From positions 1-8,563 of the forward strand of contig JAIDVA010000226.1 of assembly GCA_029059925.1 (NCBI GenBank): a stretch of 8,563 nt of DNA. The letters run 5' to 3'. Below, one piece after another: positions 1-5,336 of the stretch. The stretch's first letter is position 1, and each line of letters opens with the position of its first letter. Position numbers and translations under genes: made by a program. This DNA comes from Eubacterium sp. Lineage in GTDB: Bacteria; Bacillota; Clostridia; Oscillospirales; Acutalibacteraceae. Below the pieces are notes generated by a model. That model had not been told where the DNA came from. It saw nothing but the letters and a program-made list of their open reading frames with translations, and did no database searches.

Positions 1-802
1 GTGTTCCGCCTGATGCTGATAATGCTTTGTTTATTATCATAAACAGTATGGACATACTGCCAAGCTGCAGGAGCATTGGTGCTCCGAGCGTTATAATTTC
101 CCAAATCATTTTCGGCTCGATTTTAATTTTGCTGAATTTCTGCACTGAGATTTTTTTAAAGAATATTACACTCATCAGAAAGCTTGTGAAATAGCATATT
201 ACCGTAGCAAGAGCCGCACCCTTTACACCCATATCGAGTGCATAGATAAATACTGCATCAAGTGAAATGTTGACAGCAGTTGGTATCAGCCATATCAGCA
301 AAGAGTAAACCATTTTGCCCTCAGCCCTGATAATTGACGAAAAACCGGTTGAAAAAACATTGCCAAGCAGGATTATAGTGAAATATTCCTTGGCATAGGC
401 CATTATGTCATCAGTTGCACCAAACAGCCTGAGTAAGGGTGTTAAAAGGATAAGTCCCAGAATAGTTATCAATATTGATGTTATATAAAAAGTGAGCATT
501 GCACAGGCGGTAACACTGCCTGCTTTTTCATATTCACGTTTGCCTAAAAGCTTTGATACTACTGTAGCTGCTCCTGAGCCTATCGTTTGTGATATTGCGC
601 CTTGTATCATCATGAATGGGAATATAATTGATACTCCGCCCATTGCATTGTCACCAACACCACGGCTTACAAATAAAGTATCAATTATATTATACAATTC
701 GTTAAAGAACAGTGCACAGAAGGTAACAACAGAATATTTTGCAATCAGCTTAGGAAGACTGGCTGTTCCCATTTCATCCGTTTTTTGTAGTGCTTTATCC
801 AT
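1..802 (-). CDS. MATE-family efflux transporter (partial, C-terminal part beyond window)
   Basis: An open minus-strand frame starts at ATG 802-800 and stays open to the left edge, giving 267 codons; MATE proteins are usually about 450 residues, so the second half is missing here. The translation is strongly hydrophobic, with several membrane spans. It carries MATE-type features: an N-terminal MGTASLPKLI stretch, LYNIIDTLFVSRGVG in the first helices, and NISLDAVFIYALDMGVKGAA near residue 185. These proteins sit in the inner membrane and export cationic drugs or metabolites using a sodium or proton gradient; the substrate cannot be read from sequence. A GGAG lies 9 nt before the ATG (812-815). 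The start overlaps the stop of the upstream kinase by 8 bp (ATGGATAA), so the two are probably translationally coupled and share the promoter at 1801-1829. A later Met (residue 11) is possible but has no better ribosome site. Confidence 0.9.
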   Translation of the reverse strand, partial: MDKALQKTDEMGTASLPKLIAKYSVVTFCALFFNELYNIIDTLFVSRGVGDNAMGGVSIIFPFMMIQGAISQTIGSGAATVVSKLLGKREYEKAGSVTACAMLTFYITSILITILGLILLTPLLRLFGATDDIMAYAKEYFTIILLGNVFSTGFSSIIRAEGKMVYSLLIWLIPTAVNISLDAVFIYALDMGVKGAALATVICYFTSFLMSVIFFKKISVQKFSKIKIEPKMIWEIITLGAPMLLQLGSMSILFMIINKALSASGGT

Positions 803-1772
803 TTTTTAGTACTCCGAAGGCTTTTGCATAATAAAATTTACTGCCTGCTATATTTCTCCACCAGCCAAAATGACGCGGTGAATATCGGTAATACTTTTCA
901 ACATCCTGAATAAGTGCCATCAATCCCATAGCAAAAGCAAATCTGATTGATGTTTCTCTGCTCAGTTCAACGGGAATATCAGACACCTCATTATAGTATC
1001 GGACAGAGCCTTTTTTATCTTCCAATAAACCTATAAGATTTCCAAGGCATATGAAATCAAAAATTCCGTCACCCCAAAAGCTCCTTTCAGGATCTATCCA
1101 CTGAAATTCAACTTCGTTTTTTTCGTTATAACGGCAAATGACATTTGGATCCCATATATCGTAATTAACCATGCAGCAGGGAACAGTCTTTAAGATACTT
1201 TTATATTTTTCAACATATCTTAAAAGTCTTTCACCATTTTTTGATTTTTTGTCCATCTTCTGAGCGTCAAGCAAAAGATTGTTAACCATACTTTTAAGTG
1301 CATCATACCAATTATCGTAAAGCTGATTCTGAACATAGCCGAATTCAGAATTTTTTATTTTGTGTATCTGCGCAACCATTTGTGCTGTTTTTTTCTCAAT
1401 TTCTGTCTTGTCTATTTTGATTTCATTTCTCTGCTTTCCCTCAAGCTTTTCCATAATGAACCAGTCGGATACAATAAGTGTTTTTGAAAAATCCGTGTAA
1501 TAAACCTCAGGCACTTTAATATCTGTGTTGCTTCTGATGATATCGTACCAGTATACCTCTGTCTGCATCATATCCTTTTCATAAGTCATTACAGGTGTGT
1601 TTTTATTTGGTGCAACCTTAAGAACATATTTTTTATCAGCAGTTATTTCATATACCGCATTGAACTCGCCTGCTCCCAGAGGCGCAATTTGGGTTATGCC
1701 TTCAATTCCTGCTTTTTTAAACATTTCCTTTATTGTACCATCGCCAAGTAAATATTTTGTTTTGCTTACCAT
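795..1772 (-). CDS. Aminoglycoside phosphotransferase (APH)-fold kinase
   Basis: This 325-aa protein has the protein-kinase-like fold of the APH/choline kinase family. Visible motifs are a nucleotide loop LGAGEFNAVY (32-41), VLKV with Lys52, Glu72 in TEVYWYD, a hinge FIMEKLEG (105-112), a catalytic loop VNYDIWDPNV (202-211) with Asp205 and Asn210, and the metal-binding Asp228 in WIDPE. The His that usually opens the catalytic loop (HxD) is Asn203 here, while Asp and Asn are kept, so activity is still likely. The substrate is unknown: it could be an antibiotic, a sugar or another small alcohol. It is shorter than methylthioribose kinase (about 400 aa) and lacks that family's HGDLHTGS-type loop, so MtnK is not supported despite the salvage genes nearby. 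ATG 1772-1770 follows a good ribosome site (AAGGGGGA). It is first gene of a unit with the overlapping MATE exporter, which could suggest self-protection or export. Confidence 0.85.
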   Translation of the reverse strand: MVSKTKYLLGDGTIKEMFKKAGIEGITQIAPLGAGEFNAVYEITADKKYVLKVAPNKNTPVMTYEKDMMQTEVYWYDIIRSNTDIKVPEVYYTDFSKTLIVSDWFIMEKLEGKQRNEIKIDKTEIEKKTAQMVAQIHKIKNSEFGYVQNQLYDNWYDALKSMVNNLLLDAQKMDKKSKNGERLLRYVEKYKSILKTVPCCMVNYDIWDPNVICRYNEKNEVEFQWIDPERSFWGDGIFDFICLGNLIGLLEDKKGSVRYYNEVSDIPVELSRETSIRFAFAMGLMALIQDVEKYYRYSPRHFGWWRNIAGSKFYYAKAFGVLKNG

Positions 1773-1800
1773 AATGAATCCCCCTTAAATTTCTAATTTT

Positions 1801-1829
1801 AAAATATATGATTTCAAATAGATTGTCAA
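1801..1829 (-). promoter_or_regulatory. Sigma-A-type promoter for the kinase-MATE unit
   Basis: Read on the minus strand, a perfect -35 TTGACA (1824-1829) is followed after 17 nt by TATTTT (1801-1806). A TATATT at 15 nt is an alternative -10. It lies about 30 nt before the kinase start and downstream of the terminator at 1883-1916, so it makes the kinase-MATE pair an independent transcription unit. Confidence 0.65.
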
Positions 1830-1882
1830 CTGAATTGAAAAAGTGATAAAAGTAATATAATATTTTCTAAGAAATAAAACAA

Positions 1883-1916
1883 AAATCTATCGGAAATCTT
1901 TACTTCCGATAGATTT
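1883..1916 (-). terminator. Intrinsic terminator after the deaminase gene
   Basis: A perfect 13-bp inverted repeat (AAATCTATCGGAA / TTCCGATAGATTT) with an 8-nt loop begins 6 nt after the deaminase stop codon. On the minus strand it continues into the T-rich TTGTTTTATT. The stem's A/T ends also give the plus strand a short T run, but no plus-strand gene leads into it. It should end transcripts from the salvage cluster. Confidence 0.85.
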
Positions 1917-1922
1917 AATAGC

Positions 1923-3197
1923 TTATTCAGTGATTCTTTTCACTACCTTATCTGCCTCATGATATATTTTTTTGATGTCAAGGGTAGGGAATTCACCATT
2001 TTCATAAAGTATTTTACCGTTAACCATTGTCATTTTAATGCAATCCTTTGATGCGCTGTATACAAGATTTTTTGTTATATTATGTATCGGCTGCATACTC
2101 GGTCTCATTAAATCAATAACAATTAAATCTGCTTTTTTACCGACATCAATGCAGTCACAATCATCAAGCCCCATACATTTTGCCGAGCCGATTGTTGCCA
2201 TTTTTAGAATTTCGTTAGCATCTGTTGACGCAGCATCCTTAGTTTTGATTTTTTGCAGAACACAGGTCATATACATTTCTCTGAACATATCAAGTGCATT
2301 ATTAGAGCTTGGACCGTCTGTTCCTATTGCAAGATTTATGCCTTTTTTTATCATCATTTCAACAGGTGCAACACCGGATGCGAGCTTGCAGTTTGAACCA
2401 CTGTTAATAACTGCATAAACGCCATGCTTTTTATAGATATCCAAATCATCTTCGCAAACCCAGACACTGTGAAAGGCACCGCCGCCATAGTTGAATAATC
2501 CGAGTTTTTCAAAAAGCTCTGTCGGTGTTTTGTTATATTGATGTATGCACTCCTGTGTTTCACTCATGGTTTCGCTTGAGTGCATGAATACAGGAGCCTC
2601 ATATTTTTCAGCAAGCTTTGCAATATCTCTCATAATCTGCTCACTTGTTGTATATTCTGCGTGAAAACCAAGCTGATAAGATATAAGCTCATCATAGTTT
2701 TTATATTTATTATAGTATTCTTCTAAAAGTGGCACAGACTCCTTGAAGTTGTTGACAGCACCGCACATTACTGTTCTGAATCCCATGTCAACGCTTGCCT
2801 TTGCCATATTTTCCGGGAAATAATACATATCAAAGCATGCAGATATTCCACTTGTAAGGTATTCCAGAAAAGCAATTTTTGACAGCTTGTAAATATCATC
2901 ACCGGTCAGTAAATCCTCAAGCGGGAAAATTTTATTATATAACCAATCCTGCAGCGGCAAATCGTCGCTGAAGCTCCTGCCAAAGGTCATGGCACTGTGG
3001 GTGTGTGCATTCTTAAAGCTTGGCATAAGCAGGTTGCCGTTAAGATCAATTTCTCGCTCAAAAGTAAATTCCGCATGGTCAGCCCTTTCTTTTCCGACAT
3101 ATGATATGCGATTGCCGTCCACCCAGACCTCACCGTTATCTATTATGTCAAAGCCGTTCTTCAGGGTCAGTATTCTGCCGTTATAAAATCTGATCAT
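1923..3197 (-). CDS. mtaD: 5-methylthioadenosine / S-adenosylhomocysteine (or 5'-deoxyadenosine) deaminase
   Basis: This 424-aa amidohydrolase-superfamily enzyme hydrolyses the 6-amino group of adenosine-type nucleosides. Metal and catalytic residues appear in order: NAHTH (His65, His67), FMHSSE (His206, Glu209), AFHSVWVCEDD (His243) and IGTDGPSSNN (Asp294). The N-terminal beta segment and C-terminal KKADLIVIDL complete the usual composite domain, and the length is normal for MTA/SAH deaminases. Family members accept MTA, SAH, adenosine or 5'-deoxyadenosine (the methanogen DadD type), so the exact substrate is not fixed by sequence. Neighbouring phosphorylase and MtnA genes argue for a 5'-modified adenosine. 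ATG 3197-3195 follows AAAGGAGA (3202-3209). It is last in the salvage cluster, 233 bp after mtnA. A weak promoter-like TTGACC (3248-3253) with AATAAT 19 nt on could give it separate transcription, but this is poor evidence. A strong terminator follows. Confidence 0.88.
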   Translation of the reverse strand: MIRFYNGRILTLKNGFDIIDNGEVWVDGNRISYVGKERADHAEFTFEREIDLNGNLLMPSFKNAHTHSAMTFGRSFSDDLPLQDWLYNKIFPLEDLLTGDDIYKLSKIAFLEYLTSGISACFDMYYFPENMAKASVDMGFRTVMCGAVNNFKESVPLLEEYYNKYKNYDELISYQLGFHAEYTTSEQIMRDIAKLAEKYEAPVFMHSSETMSETQECIHQYNKTPTELFEKLGLFNYGGGAFHSVWVCEDDLDIYKKHGVYAVINSGSNCKLASGVAPVEMMIKKGINLAIGTDGPSSNNALDMFREMYMTCVLQKIKTKDAASTDANEILKMATIGSAKCMGLDDCDCIDVGKKADLIVIDLMRPSMQPIHNITKNLVYSASKDCIKMTMVNGKILYENGEFPTLDIKKIYHEADKVVKRITE

Positions 3198-3201
3198 AGA
3201 G

Positions 3202-3209
3202 TCTCCTTT
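3202..3209 (-). promoter_or_regulatory. Ribosome binding site of the deaminase
   Basis: AAAGGAGA on the minus strand, 4 nt before the ATG at 3197. It is strong enough for initiation independent of the upstream mtnA gene, despite the 233-bp gap filled with hairpins. Confidence 0.75.
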
Positions 3210-3258
3210 ATTAATTGTATAAATTATTGTTTATATTAGTAAGTGTAGGTCAAACAAT

Positions 3259-3334
3259 CGTAGGGAACGATGCCCACATCGTTCCGTTTGTACGCGTATG
3301 TATATTCGGTGCGATGTGGGCATCGCACCCTACG
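3259..3334. repeat. Palindromic repeat module A: two inverted 27-bp palindromes with compensatory changes
   Basis: Each 27-bp unit contains a 9-bp perfect stem: GGAACGATG/CATCGTTCC around CCCA (3264-3285), and GGTGCGATG/CATCGCACC around TGGG (3308-3329). The second unit (3308-3334) is an inverted copy of the first (3259-3285), with four differences that form two swapped base pairs, so both stems stay perfect. The outer arms CGTAGGG (3259-3265) and CCCTACG (3328-3334) also pair, so the module could fold as a branched structure. GC content is clearly above the flanks. It looks like a dispersed REP/MITE-like intergenic element and has no coding potential. No transposase is present, and the family cannot be named from this sequence alone. 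Confidence 0.85.
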
Positions 3335-3355
3335 AAAGTGTAGATTGCATGATTT

Positions 3356-3424
3356 GTAGGGGCGCACAGTGTGCGCCCGCCAACATTATCGTTGTGCCCA
3401 CGGGCGAACAATGTTCGCCCCTAC
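3356..3424. repeat. Palindromic repeat module B: two inverted 24-bp palindromes
   Basis: This module has the same architecture as module A, 21 bp away, but a different core. Unit one (3356-3379) has stem GGGCGCAC/GTGCGCCC around AGT. Unit two (3401-3424) has GGGCGAAC/GTTCGCCC around AAT and is an inverted copy of unit one. They differ by one compensatory base pair (C-G to A-T) and one loop base. The ends GTAGGGG and CCCCTAC pair with each other. It starts 6 bp after the mtnA stop in the direction of transcription, so the cluster mRNA would carry stable hairpins just before the deaminase gene. No T-tract follows either hairpin, so a classical terminator is not supported; effects on mRNA stability or partial attenuation are possible. 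Confidence 0.85.
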
Positions 3425-3430
3425 GATAAA

Positions 3431-4414
3431 CTATAATTTATTTAACATTTCCTTTAAATTCACATCAAACGGTGGATAAACAATTCCTTTATCTGTAATG
3501 ATTGCGGTAATAAGTGAATTATCTGTCACATCAAATGCTGGGTTAAAGCATTTTGTTTCCTTCAAAGCGGTAGGCTTTTCAAAATACATCTGCTTGATTT
3601 CTTCTTTGCTGCGCTCTTCAATTTCGATATCATCACCTGTTTTACAGCTGAAATCAATTGTTGAATAAGGTCCTAAAACATAAAAGGGGATACCATAATA
3701 TTTTGCAAGCACAGCCACACCGCTTGTACCTATTTTATTTGCTGTGTCGCCATTTGCCGCAACCCTGTCACAGCCGACAAGTACAGCGTTAATCAGCCCT
3801 TTTTTCATCACAAGACTTGCCATATTGTCGCAGATTAAGGTTACATCAACACCTGCCTTTTCAAGCTCGTATGAGGTGAGTCTTGCGCCTTGCAGGAGCG
3901 GTCTTGTTTCATCGCTGAATACATGAAATTGATAGCCCTTTTCTTTGCCTAAAATCAGCGGTCCCAGGCCTGTTCCGTATTTGCTGGTAGCAAGCTCTCC
4001 TGCATTACAGTGTGTGAGAATTCCATCACCGTTTTTTAAAAGTGATAGTCCGTATTCACTGATTTTACGGCACATTTCAATATCCTCATTATGAATTTCA
4101 ACGGCTTCTTCGATAAGGTTTTTACCGGCTTCAAAAGCATTTACAATTCTCTTGGTTGCCCAGCTGAGATTAACTGCTGTGGGCCTTGATGCGTCAAGAT
4201 ATTTTTTCAGTTCATATATATCGTTATTCTTTGAAAACAATGCCATTGAATAACCTGCAAAAATACCGATTGCAGGTGCACCGCGCACCATCAGTGTTTT
4301 TATAGCGGTATATGCCTGTTCTTTATTTTGAATTTCCACCCACTTTTCCTCGTTTGGCAGAAGTGTCTGGTCAAGTATGATTAGTTTATTGTCAATATAT
4401 TTTAAATTTTCCAT
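3431..4414 (-). CDS. mtnA: S-methyl-5-thioribose-1-phosphate isomerase (MtnA family)
   Basis: This 327-aa enzyme belongs to the MtnA/eIF2B-related isomerase family and converts 5-methylthioribose-1-phosphate (aldose) to 5-methylthioribulose-1-phosphate (ketose) in the cytoplasm. Family motifs are RGAPAIG (44-50), RPTAVNL (77-83), THCNAG with the catalytic Cys136, SDETRPLLQGARLT (167-180), GCDRVAANGDTANKIGT with the catalytic Asp216, and FNPAFDVT (290-297). The length is close to the usual 340-350. Related isomerases act on 5-deoxyribose-1-phosphate in 5'-deoxyadenosine disposal, so that substrate is equally possible. The start lies one base after the phosphorylase stop (TAA-T-ATG), with only a weak AGGAAA site inside the upstream gene, so translation is probably coupled. 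The phosphorylase would supply its substrate directly, which removes the need for methylthioribose kinase. Confidence 0.92.
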   Translation of the reverse strand: MENLKYIDNKLIILDQTLLPNEEKWVEIQNKEQAYTAIKTLMVRGAPAIGIFAGYSMALFSKNNDIYELKKYLDASRPTAVNLSWATKRIVNAFEAGKNLIEEAVEIHNEDIEMCRKISEYGLSLLKNGDGILTHCNAGELATSKYGTGLGPLILGKEKGYQFHVFSDETRPLLQGARLTSYELEKAGVDVTLICDNMASLVMKKGLINAVLVGCDRVAANGDTANKIGTSGVAVLAKYYGIPFYVLGPYSTIDFSCKTGDDIEIEERSKEEIKQMYFEKPTALKETKCFNPAFDVTDNSLITAIITDKGIVYPPFDVNLKEMLNKL

Positions 4415-4415
4415 A

Positions 4416-5219
4416 TTAAAAATTTCCTATAGATGCTTTTATCAGTTTTTTGAAGTATGGGGCAACTCGTTCTGCGGTTTCAGTGACCTCCTCGCTTGTG
4501 ATCGGTGTTTTACTTATTCCGCACGCAAGATTCGTAACAAGACTAATGCCGCACACCTCAAAGCTGCAGTGCTTCGCAGCCTGAGCTTCAATAGCTGTGC
4601 TCATACCAACGGTATCTGCACCGAGGATTTTTGCCATTCTGATTTCAGCAGGTGTTTCAAAATTCGGTCCGCGAAATTGCAGATATACGCCTTCCTTTGT
4701 GTCAATATTCATATCCTTTGCAGTGCTATGTATGATACTGTTAAGCCTCTTTGAATATACCTCGCTCATATCAGGAAAGCGCACTCCGAGTGTATCATCA
4801 TTTCTGCCGACAAGCGGTGACTCAACAAAGCTTGATATATGGTCATTTATCACCATAAAATCGCCGATATTAAAGTTGCTGTTTATTCCGCCTGAAGCAT
4901 TTGTAAGAAACAGAATTTGGGCACCCATTTGTTTCATAAGTCTTATTGGGTTTGCTGCCTGCTGTGCACTGTATCCCTCGTACAAATGAACGCGTCCCTG
5001 CATAATAACAACATTTTTATCCTCAATTTTACCGAATACAAATCTGCCCTTATGGCTAGGTGCTGTTGATACAGGAAAATCCGGTATATCCTTATAGTCA
5101 ACCGTGCAGCAAATATCAATTTCGTCTGCAAGCTCACCGAGTCCGCTGCCGAGTACAAGTGCAATTTCAGGTATAAAATCAGTTCTTGTTCTGATAAATT
5201 CAATTTGTTTATTTAGCAT
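4416..5219 (-). CDS. Purine nucleoside phosphorylase, trimeric PNP/MTAP family (probable 5'-modified inosine phosphorylase)
   Basis: This 267-aa enzyme cleaves a purine nucleoside with phosphate to free base and (deoxy)ribose-1-phosphate. Motifs of the trimeric (punA/pupG-type) family are LGSGLG (23-28), SHKGRF (55-60), QGRVHLYEGY (74-83), NASGGIN (107-113), GPNFETPAEIR with Glu188, VGMSTAIEA with Met206, and VTNLACGIS with Asn230. Glu188 and Asn230 match the residues that select 6-oxopurines; MTA phosphorylases have Asp at the latter place. The usual bacterial SHEEV motif, whose His contacts the nucleoside 5'-hydroxyl, reads TSEEV here (Ser242). This points to a 5'-methylthio- or 5'-deoxy-inosine substrate, which fits the deaminase two genes downstream; inosine/guanosine remain possible. 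It is first gene of the cluster. The ribosome site AGGTGAT almost abuts the ATG and lies within a motif repeated at the divergent lipoprotein promoter. Confidence 0.9.
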   Translation of the reverse strand: MLNKQIEFIRTRTDFIPEIALVLGSGLGELADEIDICCTVDYKDIPDFPVSTAPSHKGRFVFGKIEDKNVVIMQGRVHLYEGYSAQQAANPIRLMKQMGAQILFLTNASGGINSNFNIGDFMVINDHISSFVESPLVGRNDDTLGVRFPDMSEVYSKRLNSIIHSTAKDMNIDTKEGVYLQFRGPNFETPAEIRMAKILGADTVGMSTAIEAQAAKHCSFEVCGISLVTNLACGISKTPITSEEVTETAERVAPYFKKLIKASIGNF

Positions 5220-5236
5220 AATATCACCTGTTTATA
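5218..5236 (-). promoter_or_regulatory. Left copy of divergent inverted motif (candidate operator, includes phosphorylase RBS)
   Basis: Read on the minus strand this is TATAAACAGGTGATATTAT. It matches the plus-strand sequence at 5301-5319 at 18 of 19 positions. It covers the predicted transcription start, the AGGTGAT ribosome site and the first bases of the phosphorylase ATG. The motif may be only a shared start-site sequence, but the match is longer than a ribosome site requires. Confidence 0.5.
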
Positions 5237-5264
5237 TTATAAATGCTTTGCTCAATTAAATCAA
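5236..5264 (-). promoter_or_regulatory. Promoter of the salvage cluster (phosphorylase-mtnA)
   Basis: On the minus strand, TTGATT (5259-5264) and a perfect TATAAT (5236-5241) are separated by exactly 17 nt. The predicted start near 5229 leaves a leader of only about 10 nt before the phosphorylase ATG. The -10 box borders the inverted motif at 5218-5236, so a protein bound there would block both polymerase and the ribosome site. Confidence 0.75.
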
Positions 5265-5274
5265 CAAATTACTA

Positions 5275-5303
5275 TTGCAATATTCATATATTTTTGTTAT
5301 TAT
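5275..5303 (+). promoter_or_regulatory. Promoter of the BMP lipoprotein gene
   Basis: TTGCAA (5275-5280), a 17-nt spacer, and TATTAT (5298-5303) face away from the phosphorylase promoter, with 10 bp between the two -35 boxes. The predicted start is near 5310, within the right copy of the inverted motif, giving a leader of about 27 nt. Confidence 0.65.
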
Positions 5304-5319
5304 TAACAGGTGATATTAT
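5301..5319 (+). promoter_or_regulatory. Right copy of divergent inverted motif (candidate operator)
   Basis: TATTAACAGGTGATATTAT overlaps the -10 box and the predicted start site of the lipoprotein gene. It contains AGGTGAT, but the true gene has its own GGAGG further down, so ribosome binding does not explain this copy. Where the left copy continues into ATG, this one continues into ATC, so no start codon forms. Together with the left copy it forms an inverted pair about 65 bp apart. Confidence 0.5.
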
Positions 5320-5325
5320 CTTTTT

Positions 5326-5330
5326 GGAGG
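5326..5330 (+). promoter_or_regulatory. Ribosome binding site deciding the lipoprotein start
   Basis: GGAGG lies 6 nt before ATG 5337. It fixes that start over the upstream in-frame GTG at 5310, which would add nine residues before an otherwise textbook signal peptide and has no ribosome site. Confidence 0.85.
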
Positions 5331-5336
5331 AAAACT

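Noticed and set aside
492..809. Plus-strand 105-codon ORF opposite the MATE gene
   Set aside because: The minus strand encodes recognisable MATE motifs throughout; the plus frame has no ribosome site and no family resemblance.
795..1772. Methylthioribose kinase (MtnK) belonging to the salvage cluster
   Set aside because: The protein is shorter, the catalytic loop differs from the MtnK type, and a terminator plus a separate promoter divide it from the salvage genes.
2038..2418. Plus-strand ORFs inside the deaminase, mtnA and phosphorylase genes
   Set aside because: They are antisense shadows of clearly conserved genes, with no ribosome sites and no recognisable domains.
3259..3424. CRISPR array or tRNA-like element
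   Set aside because: The units are inverted, not direct; spacers are irregular; there are no cas genes; the hairpins lack cloverleaf features.
3356..3424. Intrinsic terminator after mtnA
   Set aside because: The hairpins are strong, but no T-tract follows on either strand, and a same-strand pathway gene lies downstream.
5310..5336. Upstream GTG start for the BMP lipoprotein, adding nine residues
   Set aside because: It has no ribosome site, lies at the predicted transcription start, and would place residues before a normal lipoprotein signal; GGAGG at 5326-5330 points to ATG 5337.
5220..5336. Purine or SAM riboswitch in the divergent intergenic region
   Set aside because: The predicted leaders are only about 10 and 27 nt long, and no aptamer-like structure is visible.
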